The position numbers and the translations under genes were made by a program. Below, piece after piece: positions 12,056 to 47,218 of a stretch of DNA of 64,000 bases. This DNA comes from Semisulcospira habei. Its lineage: Eukaryota > Mollusca > Gastropoda > Semisulcospiridae. The notes below the pieces were generated by a model that searched no databases, was not told the origin of the DNA, and was given only the letters and a program-made list of their open reading frames with translations. Numbering within the stretch: position 1 is the first letter of the stretch; each line of letters starts with the position of its first letter. The stretch covers positions 67,976,786 to 68,040,785 of the forward strand of contig BTPG01000006.1 of NCBI GenBank assembly GCA_036245525.1, in the 5' to 3' direction.

Positions 12056-12262
12056 TTAACCCTTATAACCCCAAGGTCCCATTTCTCAAATTTTGAAGGT
12101 GTTGCCTATGTACCGGTTGCAGGAGATGGATCGACCATGATAATTCAAGGGTGGTGCCAGATTAGCTTGGCGCCTGAAATGCGCCAAGCTAATCTGGCAC
12201 TACCCATGAATTATCATGGTCGATCCATCTCCTGCTGTAAGGACTCGGGGCTAAATGGGTTA
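12056..12262. mobile_element. Palindromic MITE, family A2
   Basis: TTAACCCTTATAACCCC to GGGGCTAAATGGGTTAA with a complete hairpin core. Confidence 0.85.
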
Positions 12263-12312
12263 ATGACGGTATTTAATGACAGGTCAAATCTTCTGCCCTT
12301 CACGACTTTCTC

Positions 12313-12538
12313 TTAACCCTTATCATTCGGAATACACCATTTTTGTGAAATAAGTTTTGACTAAAATAGTACAAGGGTAGTGTCAGAATAGCTTGGCGCC
12401 TCTAGGCGCCAAGCTATTCTGGCACCACCCTTGAACTAAAGCCATTGGTCTATATCCTTTTGTGTAAGTACTATAAGGTAGCTTGCATATGGCAGCGTGC
12501 AAATTTGAAGCTTTTAGCCTTAGCATGATATGGGTTAA
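12313..12538. mobile_element. Palindromic MITE, family A1
   Basis: TTAACCCTTATCATTCGG to GCATGATATGGGTTAA, full length with TTAA at both ends. Confidence 0.88.
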
Positions 12539-12553
12539 GAGAACACGCGCCTC

Positions 12554-12770
12554 TTAACCTCTTTGCTGTCACCGTACGTACGTCTGAAGTCTGCAAACGC
12601 GAAAGAGCTCCAGACGTGCCATGAACAATGGATACTCAGTGGCTTCAGCAAGAAGCATAGACCCTCATGAGCCGCCGCAATTGCCGGGGGGGGGGGGCTC
12701 TTGAGGATCCATACCTCTTGCAGTAGTGTGGTGTCCATTTTTTTTTCTCGGGCCGCAGCGAAGGGGTCAA
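12554..12770. mobile_element. Palindromic MITE, family B
   Basis: TTAACCTCTTTGCTGTCACC to GCAGCGAAGGGGTCAA. Hairpin AGCAAGAAGCATAGACCCTC and complement, with a poly(G) expansion at the loop. Confidence 0.82.
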
Positions 12771-12861
12771 TACATTCATTTAGGTGGGCTGCAGTTCACC
12801 TAAATGATGGTCTTTAACGACGGGTGACACCTTTTGCTCTTCAATACTTCTGGTGAGAGAG

Positions 12862-13049
12862 CACCCTTTTCATCTTGATACACCCATTGCTTGAAATACA
12901 TTTGACCATGACAGTTCAAGGGTGGTTAGGCGCCAAGCTATTCTGGCACCACCCTTGAACTAAAGCATTGGATCTATCTCCCGATCTGTAATGTAGCCTT
13001 CATAGGACAATAAACATTTTTTTTGACATTGCCTCAGGATGAAATGGGT
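12862..13049. mobile_element. Palindromic MITE, family A3
   Basis: CCCTTTTCATCTTGATAC to CCTCAGGATGAAATGGGTT. Left hairpin arm largely deleted. Confidence 0.75.
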
Positions 13050-13325
13050 TGTGTACACCTCTTTGTTCTTGTAAGAAAAGATACTTGCTCAAGAAAAAAG
13101 GTTCTGATGTAAAACAGAGTTGAGAAACACGCTCAACCTGCTGCTGTTGTTGTTAATGATGATGACATCCAGACCAAAAAAGGTGACTGCCAAGCGTGTG
13201 AAACTGATGCAGAGAGCAAACCAACGCAGAAAGAAGCACGCTTAGAAAAGACAGCTGCAACAAAATGTATTGTGTTGTAACTGCCTTTTCTAAGCGTGTT
13301 TCTTTCTCCGTTGGGTTCTTCTCTG

Positions 13326-13540
13326 TTAACCCGTGACATACTGAGGCTGAAAATTTTCAAATTTGCGCATTGTCCTATGAAGGCCACATTACAGATTAGG
13401 AGAAAGATCAACCATTTTAGTTCAAGGGTGGTGCCAGAATAGCTTGGCGCCTATAGGCGCCAAGCTATTCTGGCGCCACCCTTGAACTGTCACAGTCAAA
13501 TGTATTTCAAGCAGTAGTGTATCAGAATAAAAGGGGTTAA
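13326..13540. mobile_element. Palindromic MITE, family A3, full length
   Basis: TTAACCCGTGACATACTGAGG to CAGAATAAAAGGGGTTAA; hairpin core intact; TTAA on both ends. Opposite orientation to the 12862 copy. Ends 160 bp before the sulfatase ATG. Confidence 0.88.
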
Positions 13541-13700
13541 CGATGATGGTGATGGTGAGTCCTTTTTCTTCAGGACAGCACCTGTACTACAGGCCTCATA
13601 ACCTTCTTACAAGCTGCCATTCTACTGCTGCTATACACAGCTATAACTCGCACGTCACGCGAACAGGCGCCCATCGGGATCCCGCACTAAGACACATACC

Positions 13701-37633
<23,933 letters not shown>

Positions 37634-38056
37634 AGACTCCATCGCAGCTTCACCGTCAGAACGATGAAACCTACGTACTCTGGTTGTTCTCGACCCAAGA
37701 CAGACAACTGTCCAGATTTGCGATTGATTTTGTTTTATTTTTTTTTTATTTTTACAAATTATGAGACTTACCAAATCGTTGGTAAGCCATCCCGTAGGCC
37801 TGCCGCGTCCGGGAGTACTCCCCAGATAAGTAGCCCCACTCGGGGAGAACGCCACAAGTACACTTGTACTAGTATTCAGATGATTTACTATAATACTATA
37901 AGCATCTCGTCAGAACAGAAGTGTACGTGTGACGTACTCTGCCCGTGTGGGTCTATCTAGGGAGTCAGTAGATCTACTCTCGCAAACGGTAGGCCTTGAC
38001 TGACATAGGGTGACATTAGTCCTTGATTACAGCACAAAGACAGACGATTCAGTGCT

Positions 38057-38214
38057 TGCCTTATCATTCGGAATACACCTGTGTGTGAAATAAGTTTGAC
38101 TAAAATAGTTAAAAAGTGGTGCCAAAATAGCTTGGCGCCTGAAGGCGCCAAGCTATTCTGGCACCACCCTTGAACTAAAGCCATTGGGTCTATATCCTTA
38201 TCTGTAAGTACTAT
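38057..38214. mobile_element. Left part of family A1 MITE hit by the LINE
   Basis: CCTTATCATTCGGAATACACC, complete hairpin, and CTTATCTGTAAGTACTAT, where the LINE begins. Confidence 0.85.
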
Positions 38215-38405
38215 TTAATGATTCAATGAAGCTTTATTATCAACGGTTGAGGCATTGACATCGTCACAGACATAGCCATTTTTCAAACCTGCCATTGCTA
38301 CAAAACTACGAGACAATATACACAAAACTAAGTATATAAATGTATATGAGACAAAAAGCATTGCCAGCTTAGGGAAAGAAAGTCCCATGATAATCTCACA
38401 CTACT

Positions 38406-38506
<101 letters not shown>

Positions 38507-38535
38507 TCATAACTGGGAGTAAACGTAGGTCAGAT

Positions 38536-41500
38536 TTACAGGGCAGTATATATTTCACAACGTAAGATTACGACTGCTTCGAGAAGTACTTGAAGAGACT
38601 GATTTTGAAACTGGCTAGAGACTGAGGAAGCGTTTTTCACATAATCAAGAAGAGTGTTCCAAGTCTGCGTTCCCGAGAATGACAAACTAGATTTGTATAT
38701 ATCAATTCTTGTTTTGAGGACTAAGAAAAGTTGCCTAATATTACCAAGCCTAGATTCCGATTTTGAGAAAAGAGTTGTGATATATTCTGCTATTTTCTGT
38801 TTCAACACTTTGAACATAAAAATAGCCTTATTGTATCTTAAGTGGTCTTACAGCGGCAGAAATCCTATTTTGGCGAGTTTTTCTTCTGTTGTGAGTCGTG
38901 GGTCGGGAAGGATTAACTTTGCTGCCCTTTTGTGTAACGCGTTGAGTCTCTTCAAGTGGACTTCACTGCAGCCATCCCACACCGTTGACGAGTTATCAAT
39001 ATGAGAACGTATGTGAGCGTAACGTTTGCGCGTGTCTGAGTCGGTGTAATATTTCAATTTGGGCAATACCGTTCTGCATAAAGTGTCCGTATGAGCCTTC
39101 CATTTAAGCTGACTGTCAATTGTAATCCTTAGAAGGCGGTGTTCATTACATTGTTCTACTTGACTGCCCTTTAATAAAAGGTTAAGTAACAAGGGAGCTA
39201 ACTGGTGTTTTTGACGAGTGGCGATTATCATAGATTTGGTTTTAATTGGATGAACAACCATAGAGTTACTGTGACACCATTCTGACACCTCGTCAAGACC
39301 ATGTTGCAAGTTGGCAGAAATTACTTGTATATCTTTGTTAGTCATATGAATGGACGTGTCATCAGCTAAAAGATCACATTGTACCTTCTTGCAAGTTAAA
39401 AGAAGAGGCAGGTCATTGATGAATAGACAATATAATAAGGAACCAAGCACGGATCCTTGGGGAACTCCATAATTTATATCTTTTAGAGAAAAGTAAGATC
39501 CATTCACTAGAACATTCTGTTTACGATCGGTTAGGTATGATCTAAAAAATACAACTACTTCTGTACTATTCAAGTATTTCTGAATCTTTGTCATTAGAAA
39601 GGTGTGATCGATTAGGTCAAAAGACTTTTTAAAGTCTAAGTAAACGACACCTGTTATCTGGGATTTGTTCATACCCTGGAGCCATGCTTCAACGAGGCGC
39701 GTGAGTGCAGTGTGGCACGAGTGCCTGTGGGCGAAATCCGGATTGAAAGGGGTGGAGGAGCATGCGGTTTTCTAAGTAGGCAAGCAGGTGGTTTTAGACA
39801 TGCCTTTCAAGCGGCTTTGATATCACTGATAATAATGAAATCGGGCGATAGTTGTTAGGGTCAGAACGATATTTATTTTTTGGAAGTGGAATGACTTTAG
39901 CGTATTTTAGTATGTTAGGGAAAGTGTGTTGCTTGATACAAAGGTTATAAATGTACGTAATAGACTCTACTTTGTACGGCAGGGATAATTTAAGTATATG
40001 CGGGCTGATGTCGTCAGGCCCCGAAGACCTTTTATTTGGTAGTTTACTAATGAGCAAACCCACCTCATGAACTGCTAGCAAGGGAATGCTGAAGGGGTCT
40101 GTGTCCTCTGTGTTTGTTTACAGAATTCAGGAAGCAAGTTAGAACATTCATACTTACTGCTATGAGTTGAGGCATTTAGATTTTCAGCGACTGAAAGAAA
40201 ATGATTATTGAACGTTTCTTCAGTAAGACTGCTGGGAATGGCTGTTGAAGTGCCAGGGGAGCCTTTAGTTAGAGTGTTCAATAGGCGCCAGATAGTGGAA
40301 GTATCCTTACTGTCTATAACCGTGTCATGGACTAACCTTTTCCTTGCCTCTCTGATCATGTACATAACACGGTTACGTTGTTGCTTGAATTCAGTAAATA
40401 GTTTTTGACTACGCAGATCATCTCTCATGGTTAGTTCGGGGTTTAACGTCCACGGCACCGAAGTGATAATGGACAGCCCTAACGGGCGGGTTATGGGTGA
40501 CAGGGAAATCTATTGCTTATGGAGTACGACCTGAACACTGATCAATTCAGGCGCACTGCAACTGTGCCACTTCGATTTACCAGGACCTTTCAACGGACAT
40601 GCTATTAAACAAGCCCGTCTTTTTTCCCTGGAATGTGAGTCCAGCTACCGGGGCCGGGAGGGGGATTCGAACCCACGACCCGGCGATTCCCTTCGCTCTC
40701 TTGCTCCGACACTTAACCGCCTGAGCTATTTCGGACTCTATCATCTCTCAGCGCCACCGCTTGCATTATATCTGGGGTTAACCATGGAGGAAAAGTGTTC
40801 GATTTAACCCTTCTCTCAAGAAGGAGTGCGTGTTTGTTTAATACATTTGGAAAAGAGTGTACCAAATAGAAAGAGCAGTGTCCGGGTCATTGGAAAGAAG
40901 TACATCGTTGAACTTAGTATTATTTAAACCAAATAGGAATTCATCTTGGTTAAAGTTCTTGAATGTTCGATATGTTATGGTTGTATTGCCGTTCTTTTTC
41001 GCTTTCGGAATCTTTGTCGACCATGAACAAACAACTGGATAGTGATCACTAACATTTAGATTTGAAACCTCAACATTACAGACGGCTTTGGTGTTATTAG
41101 TGTATATATGGTCAATAAGTGAGGACGTATTCTGAGTAATTCTGGTGGGCGATTTTACTAACTGGACTAGACCAAACAATGAAGATATTGTATCCCACGC
41201 AGTGTGATTCTTAAGGACGTCTATATTAAAATCTCCCACGAGAAGAAGGTCAGCGTTTCTTTTACAAGCTCTATCATGGTTCTGACTAAAATGGTCATGC
41301 CATTCAAAAAGCGGTGTCGATTTAGGGCATTTCACTTCCAGACACAAACACCCTAAGACTGCTGTTTCCAAGTCAAAGCGTATACGGACTAAATGCTGAA
41401 TGGAGTTGTGAATATAGACAGCGATGTCTGTTTGTGACCTGGGGACGAGGGGTCTCTCCTAGTCACGGAAAAATTAGGAATAGTAAATACTAATGGCTTC

Positions 41501-41660
41501 ATCGCTCACACACGAGCTCAGGCGCGTCTCACTAAACCCAAATAAATGAAACGGTGTGGGATTGCTAATGTAGACAGATATATCGGTTAGTTTATTGTAC
41601 AAATGAAAAATATTGAGATGCCCTATTCGCATAACTTTCAAGTTTATGTCTGATTACGGA
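38536..41660 (-). pseudogene. LINE ORF2: APE endonuclease and reverse transcriptase, broken
   Basis: APE blocks: FSETRLSS (about 41530), RSQTDIAVYIHNS, LLVGDFNIDVLKN (about 41230), SLIDHIYTN and SDHYPVV (about 41050). RT blocks: KRSSGPDDIS, YRPISLLSVISKPLE (39794-39870), TGVVYLDFKKSFDLIDH (about 39640), GVPQGSVLGSLLYCLFIND (about 39440), LLADDTSIH (about 39350), then LKYYTDSDTRKRYAHIRSHI near the C-terminus. The frame is interrupted by at least four shifts (near 40845, 40080, 39720, 38840) and by the SINE at 40428-40739. Confidence 0.88.
40428..40739 (-). mobile_element. tRNA-derived SINE inserted in LINE ORF2
   Basis: On the minus strand the 5' end reads like a tRNA: TAGCTCAGGCGGTTAAGTG (A box) and GGGTTCGAATCCCCC (B box), followed by an unrelated ~230-bp body ending in GTTAAACCCCGAACTAACC. 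ATCATCTCTCA flanks it at 40417-40427 and 40740-40750 as an 11-bp target-site duplication. Removing the SINE and one repeat joins the LINE reading frame across the site. Confidence 0.9.
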
Positions 41661-42013
41661 GTAAGGCAAATTTGTACAGAACCGTGGCAAACAACAAAAA
41701 ATGTCAAAAGAAGGAAGTATACGCTTTGATTAGTAAATGAAACAGCACAAATGCCTGTGTGTATAAAACTTGTAAATAGATAATACACAATGAAATGATT
41801 TAGCAGACTCGTCGGCAGGGAAATAATCCAACTGCTCGAACATCAAAGTCCCGATAGCAGTTCAGTTAGGCCTGTCAGCCGCACACGAGCATTTACTGGC
41901 CGGAACGCGCATTACCTGCGAGTCGTTGTCTCCAGGGATAGCTGTAGGGGTGTCCCACCCCCTGGCCGGGGTGCTAGCGGTTTTAGGAGCGGCCAGAGCC
42001 TGGAGAGCGCTGT

Positions 42014-44363
42014 TTATTCTCGAGTTGTCCTAAGGCGGGGCGGCATGCGGGGAAACTCTGCCTCCGTCACTGTAAATGGCTTGGTGAGACCTGGCTGAGG
42101 ACAGTACGCAGAGGGATGGCCAGGTTGCGTATGGTTGGACATGCAGTGGCTGGGTCTGGCGTGGTTTGCAGAGAAGTGGCTGGCCTGGGAAAATAGGGAA
42201 TAGAGGGTGGCTGGTAGAGGGGCAATTTGTCTGGGAGTGGTGTTGTGCAAGGCTGGGTTGGGAGAAGTGGACGTGCGTAAACTTTGGCCCTCTGCCACTG
42301 ACCGACTGGTTATGATGGTGTTGCTGAGACCAGTCATTCTGCTGTTGATGCTGCTGGTTGCGGCGAGCCACGATGGATCCGTCACCTCCTGGTGCACGGC
42401 GCGGCACTCCAGCAAAACCTGATGTTGAGTGCCAGTGTTCTGGTACCGGCAGGAGTCAGGTGGATCCGGTCTTTCTGGAACAAGGCCTTGCGCGGTGTGA
42501 GATTGTAAGTAAGGAAGGCCGGCATATGGTCGATGTAAAGGACCTTCTCTTGCTCGCACGTTGCTCGCAGGTTGTCGTTGGAGGGGAACACGGCCTTTGA
42601 CAGGTAATGGTGGGCCCCTCCAGGAATGATGGAGAACGCAAACAGGGCGGCGTTGGGAAAGGCTGCACGGAGTAAGTGGATAATCTGCGCTCATGACTGC
42701 TTGCTGACCACGCCCACTTTACAGCTGTTTATCCCCGCGTGTAAGGTCACACGGCGGATATTTGGCGACGGCGGTAGACTCCTGCGTCACTCAGTGACGT
42801 CACTTACTGTCAGTCCTGAAACTGACAGGTTCTGGACCACGGCACCATTCATCGATATCCTCCGCTCGTCCACGTTCTTGAGGATGGAGTCGCCGATGAG
42901 GAGTGTGTTGACTTCTGGCCGGAAATGTAGACACTGGAACTGGTGTAGGGATGTGGGGCTGTGATTGCTGTCACTATCGCCTCTGCCGTTACTACTGCTG
43001 CTGCCAGTACTTGTATTGTCGCTGGTGTTACCGCTATAAGCGCTGGGGCCTCGGGTGTTCTCATCTATGTCTGATAAAACAGAGAACCTGTTTTCTATAT
43101 GCAGCTTGTGGGAAAACAGCACTCTTCGATGGGACATCTTGGGCTTCAGAGGGTTTGTGAGGCTGAGGCGGGAGTGTGGGGGCAGAGGGTGATGCGTCTG
43201 TTTTATCACGGCCTCAACTTGCTTTCTGAGTTCCTTCAGCTTACTGGCTTGGTTGTCCCTGCTGCTGGTAAGCTGGAGTACCTTTTCACTGAGAGCAGCA
43301 TGGCTGGTAGAAAAAGTCGTTGACAGCCAAACTGACACCCTCAGCATACACTTCCGCTGCTTTCACGCTGTTCTTGGCTTTGGTCTCGTTGTCACGGACG
43401 ACGCTGTTAACACGCGCCAGTGCCTCAGCATGCGCAGCACACTGGCTCTTAAATGTCGGAGAGCTCAGTGCGCACTTTCTGCAGCTCGGCTTGCAGGCTC
43501 TCGATGGTTGTGGCATTCAGCGCTAATAGTTGCTGCATCTGAGACATATACTGGTTTAGCGCCGAGACTTGTGCCTCTACAGAGAGAGGATGGGGCACAT
43601 AGTTGATGAGTGGGAAGGTGTTTGTGGGGGACGTGACTTGGGCCGAGGTCATGTCAGAAGCTATGTCAGCCTCGGCCGGCGGAGAGTTGTCGCCCTTGTC
43701 CCCTCAAGGGTAGCTAGAGCAATTTCACAACTGCTTGCATGGTTGAGTGAAGCCTACCGACTGGGAACTTGTAACGTTGGAGTTGGCTGGGGGTTCGCTG
43801 GTGGTGTCGTCTGTCCCCGCCTGTGGCGAGTACGCTGTTCTGTTCAAGAATGGCGAGAAGGGCTTCGCTGCTCCGGCGAGTACACTAATCCCATCAGCGC
43901 ACTCAGCCAGCGTAGAGTCGCCATTGTGGACGTCAGGGGATGCTGGTTGCGAGGATCTATCCATTCTGTTGATAGTGTCTTTTAATAGTTCGAACTCATC
44001 GTTCACCCACTCTTGACAGCAGTTGCCCTGTACACATACAGTCCCGGTAGTATAATATATCGTTATGGTAATCAGTTTCTTTGAATCATTCTTGAGCTGA
44101 ACTATTGTTTCAAAACGTTCACTTGGGTAAGGATGGTCGATGGGAACTACTGACAATACTCAGTTCATCTTGGTTTTTGTCCCTGTCTTGCCAGTTGAGT
44201 GTCGCGCCAGGGGGCATAGACTCTCGTGCGTAACGGGTGTGTAGAGCATGTCTCCACGTGTTGAATTACTTTCACACGTCACTTGTATGGGGTCTCTTGT
44301 TCTTGTAATTCTCTCAAGGGAGAGACGTGAATTAGCGGCAGTGGAGCGGGTTATGGGGCCCAT
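42014..44363 (-). pseudogene. LINE ORF1: coiled coil plus SGNH esterase, frameshifted
   Basis: The N-terminal part has a Gln/Leu/Glu-rich heptad region (ALNQYMSQMQQLLALN, ESLQAELQKVRTEL, 43449-43652; then KLKELRKQVEAV, 43190-43280) that should form a coiled coil. A Ser/Thr/Asn-rich linker follows. Then come the three catalytic blocks of an SGNH hydrolase: LLIGDSILKNVD (block I, GDS, about 42890), HAGINSCKVG (GxN, about 42725) and KDRIHLTPAGT (DxxH, about 42460). Such an ORF1 esterase is typical of CR1/L2-type LINEs. The blocks are in different frames, so the copy is broken. Confidence 0.8.
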
Positions 44364-44661
44364 TGTACAGAGATGGTGGTGTCGCCATTGTCATTTACTC
44401 AAGGCGCGTCAGCATGATTGCTGAACAACTAGTGTTGATTAATGTGATTAACCGCACACGTAAGGCGGCCGACAAGGTCAGTAAGCTTCACACTCACTCA
44501 ACCATGACGACACTAGACGGTACAGATCACACCTGAGTCAATGTTACGTCACTGAGGAGGGCAGCAATAGCGGCTGTAGGCTCAGGGCCGCCGGGCAGCT
44601 TACGCCCCTAGCGCCACACAAAGTTACACAAAAGGTACGGTACAGAGCTGGACCAATATAA

Positions 44662-44740
44662 TACTATAATGTAGCTTGCATAAGAAATTACGGCAGTGTA
44701 CAAATTTGAAGCTTTTAGCTTCAATGTGATATGGTATAAA
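44662..44740. mobile_element. Right part of family A1 MITE hit by the LINE
   Basis: TACTATAATGTAGCTTGCATA to TTCAATGTGATATGGTATAA, continuing the sequence broken at 38214. Confidence 0.82.
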
Positions 44741-44786
44741 CTGATTGATTGATAGCCACGCAAACTACGACCTTTGTCGGTGCGAA

Positions 44787-44975
44787 GATCATGACTAACC
44801 AGCAAGCAAAGGTTTTTCGGCCGCAAGGTCAGCCGGGAAATCTTTTGCTACTGGGTATTAGCTAGGCCTAACTATGCAGCTTTGAAATCATTGACTTAAC
44901 CCCTTCACTACCGAAAAAAAGTGCAATTGCGGGGTTCTTGAGGATGTGTGCCTCTTTGATCCTCCGTTCCTAGTT
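44787..44975. repeat. Family E and family B remnants
   Basis: GAAGATCATG...AAAGGTTTTTCGGCCGCAAGG (E-like) to 44855, then TTAACCCCTTCACTACCGAAA and GTGCAATTGCGGGGTTC (B, decayed) from 44896. Confidence 0.5.
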
Positions 44976-45020
44976 GTGGACTGGCAGAGAATTACTTGAA
45001 TGCTGACAATGTCCATGCTT

Positions 45021-45146
45021 CAGTCGCTGTATACAAGTGAGGGTCAGTGGGTCGGTCATGACATGGCGGCTGGTGAATTGCGGCAGTCGCTGTATACAAG
45101 TGAGGGTCAGTGGGTCGGTCATGACATGGCGGCTGGTGAATTGCGG
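45021..45146 (+). repeat. Perfect 63-bp tandem duplication
   Basis: CAGTCGCTGTATACAAGTGAG to GGTGAATTGCGG, twice in a row without a mismatch. Confidence 0.95.
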
Positions 45147-45294
45147 CGTGTCTGGGTTGTAATTCTTGGGTTTATGTATGGAAATGTATGTAGATATATA
45201 TGGAAGTGGAAGATCGAATGTAAACTAATGATTAAAAAGGAGTAAACGCACCGTTTGTTTTCAGTCGCTCATTGTGTGTTTTAAAGCTTACCAA

Positions 45295-45295
<1 letters not shown>

Positions 45296-45363
<68 letters not shown>

Positions 45364-45386
45364 TGTGTGTGTGTGTGTGTGTGTGT
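45296..45386. repeat. (GT)n/(GTGC)n microsatellite
   Basis: GT run, (GTGC) centre, GT run. Confidence 0.95.
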
Positions 45387-45533
45387 CTGTTTAAGAGGGA
45401 AGGGGGTTGCGGATGACGTGAACATGTTTTTTTTTTTTAATATTCTTGTCTCAATTTGTTATGTTATACAAAAGACAGTATCTGTCTTTGCTTATACCGC
45501 TGCGCCAAAATTTCCCCTCATGGACAATACATA

Positions 45534-45722
45534 TTATTGTATTGTACTGTATTGTATTGTATCATATTGTAGCGTGTTGTATTGTGGTGTATTGTATTGC
45601 ATCATATTATAGTGTATTGTATTGGGGTATACTGTTTTGTATTGCATCGTATTGTATTGTACTGTAGTGTACTGTACTGTATTGCATCGCATCGCATCGC
45701 ATCGTGTTGTATTGTATTGTAT
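45534..45722. repeat. (TATTG)n imperfect pentanucleotide array
   Basis: TATTG-type pentamers with variants CATCG and CATCA over ~190 bp. Confidence 0.92.
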
Positions 45723-45773
45723 TCGTTGGTTTGTAAATTCTTCCTTTATATGACAAAATGCCAGCATGTCCAC

Positions 45774-46040
45774 TTTTGAGAAATCCAGATCCCTACAGAA
45801 GGAGATGGACTGACCATGATAATTCAAGGGTAGTGCCAGATTAGCTTGGCGCCTGAAGGCGCCAAGCTAATCTGGCACTACCCTTGAATTATTATGGTCA
45901 ATCCATCTCCTGCAACTGGTACGTAGTCGTTAGGCAACACCTGCAACATTTTAGAAATGGGACCTTGGAGCTATTCCCAAATTGTTCTGGTGTCCCCTAA
46001 AGACACTGTACCAGTTGCAGGAAATTTATCGACCAAAATA
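45774..46040. mobile_element. Family A2 MITE plus adjoining half copy
   Basis: GATCCCTACAGAAGGAGATGG, intact hairpin at 45815-45895, and GGGACCTTGGAGCTA; then TTCTGGTGTCCCCTAAAGACA to ATTTATCGACC, a half of the A2b type. Confidence 0.78.
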
Positions 46041-46111
46041 CAATTTCGTTTTTCTCAAAAACGGACATACTGGCTTTTGTCATATCATGGCATAAATTCC
46101 TTTCTTTCCCT

Positions 46112-46655
46112 CCCTACGTCACACGACCAGTCCCTTTAGCACAAACCGTACCATGTGACTGTGATACAAAAACCCTTGTAGCGAAAAATGGCGGACTTCT
46201 TGTAGCCCTCTTTGTGACGCATCTTGAATGTGAGTTTTGTTTTATAAAAGATCTGCAAAATGTTCTAAAGTAAAATTTACTTAGTGTTGTTCGAAACAAG
46301 AAGCACACTCAGTATTTGAGACGGCAACGTCATGAAATATTTTAAATTACGTCATAAGTCTATTATGTATAAATGTTTGTTTTCCTCCCTACGTCACACG
46401 ACCAGTTACTTTAGCGCAAACCCTACCACGTGATCGTGATATAAAAACCCCTGTAGCGAAAAATGGCGGACGTTTTGTAGCCCTCTCGATGACGCATCTT
46501 GGATGCCAGTTTTCTTCTATAAAAGATCGCCAAACGTTCTAAAGTACAAAGTTACTTAGTGTTGTTCGTAACAAAAAGCACACAGAGTACTGGAGACGGC
46601 AACGTCATGACATATTTTAAATTACGTCATAAGTCTATTATGTATAAATGTATAT
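46112..46655 (+). repeat. ~275-bp direct tandem duplication
   Basis: CCCTACGTCACACGACCAGT at 46112 and 46387 begins two ~90% similar units, each with AGCGAAAAATGGCGGAC, GACGGCAACGTCATGA and TATTATGTATAAATGT. Upstream CACGTG-like and CRE-like TGACGCATC motifs are repeat-borne. Confidence 0.88.
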
Positions 46656-46754
46656 TCCTTTGACGTCAGTCATGTCTGGCGCGATCCAAGTCGCAAGATG
46701 TCTTCTTGATTTCTTTTACGAAAGTAGTGGAGGAATGAAAACAAATACGTTATT

Positions 46755-46912
46755 GGTCTGAGGAGTTCGCTGCGCGGACCCTTGTAGGTCTTCGGGAGGT
46801 CAAAGGAATCATTGTACCCCTCAGGCCTTCAGCCTTCGGGGTACAATGATTCCTTTGACCTCCCTCAGGCCTACAAAGGTCCGTGTAGCGAATCCCTCCG
46901 ACCAATAACTTA
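46755..46912. repeat. Palindrome, family F, copy 1
   Basis: TATTGGTCTGAGGAGTTCGC / GCGAATCCCTCCGACCAATA; inner CAAAGGAATCATTGTACCCC and complement. Confidence 0.88.
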
Positions 46913-47007
46913 TAATATTCCTTTGACGGCAGTCATGTCAGGCGTGATACAGGTCGGAAGATGTCTTCTTGATTTCTTTTACGAAAATTGTGGAGGACTG
47001 AAAACAA

Positions 47008-47170
47008 ATACGTTATTGGTAGCAGGGGTTTGCTGCACGGACCCTTGTAGGCCTTCGGGAGGCCAAAGGAACCATTGTACCCCTCAGGCCTTCGGCTTTC
47101 GGGGTACAATGGTTCCTTTCACCTCCTTCAGCCCTACAAGGGTCCGTGTAGCAAACCCCTGCGACCAATA
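47008..47170. repeat. Palindrome, family F, copy 2
   Basis: CGTTATTGGTAGCAGGGGTT / AACCCCTGCGACCAATAACT. Confidence 0.88.
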
Positions 47171-47218
47171 ACTTATATTCTTTCCCTCACTCTCTTCTTG
47201 TTTTTCTTTTTCGTTTTG

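Larger units (their letters stand above)
12000..12880. mobile_element. Family C element with three nested MITEs
   Basis: Pieces of one family C element (ACCCTGTCATTAAAGACC, TTTAATGACAGGTC, TCTCT, GAGAACACGC) are separated by an A2 copy (12056-12262), an A1 copy (12313-12538) and a B copy (12554-12770). A further C-like segment follows at 12775-12860. Confidence 0.75.
46663..47175 (+). repeat. ~254-bp tandem duplication, each unit with a palindrome
   Basis: CCTTTGACGTCAGTCATGTC (46663) and CCTTTGACGGCAGTCATGTC (46919) begin two units, each followed by GAAGATGTCTTCTTGATTTC and a family F palindrome. Neither the short frames here nor their Ser/Thr-rich translations resemble known proteins. Confidence 0.88.

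Noticed and set aside
40640..40739. tRNA gene
   Set aside because: A and B boxes are present but the sequence continues into a repeated body with a TSD; it is a SINE head, not a tRNA.
42014..42694. 226-codon minus-strand frame rich in Pro/Ser/His
   Set aside because: It overlaps ORF1 of the LINE in a different frame from the SGNH blocks; the esterase motifs are in the other frame.
43569..43985. 138-codon + strand frame
   Set aside because: Shadow of LINE ORF1 on the minus strand.
45000..45245. 81-codon frame with an internal peptide repeat
   Set aside because: The repeat comes from the exact 63-bp tandem duplication (a multiple of three); no other coding sign.
46800..47170. CRISPR-like repeat-spacer pattern
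   Set aside because: Repeats are palindromic, irregularly spaced and in an animal genome; two tandem segmental units explain the pattern.
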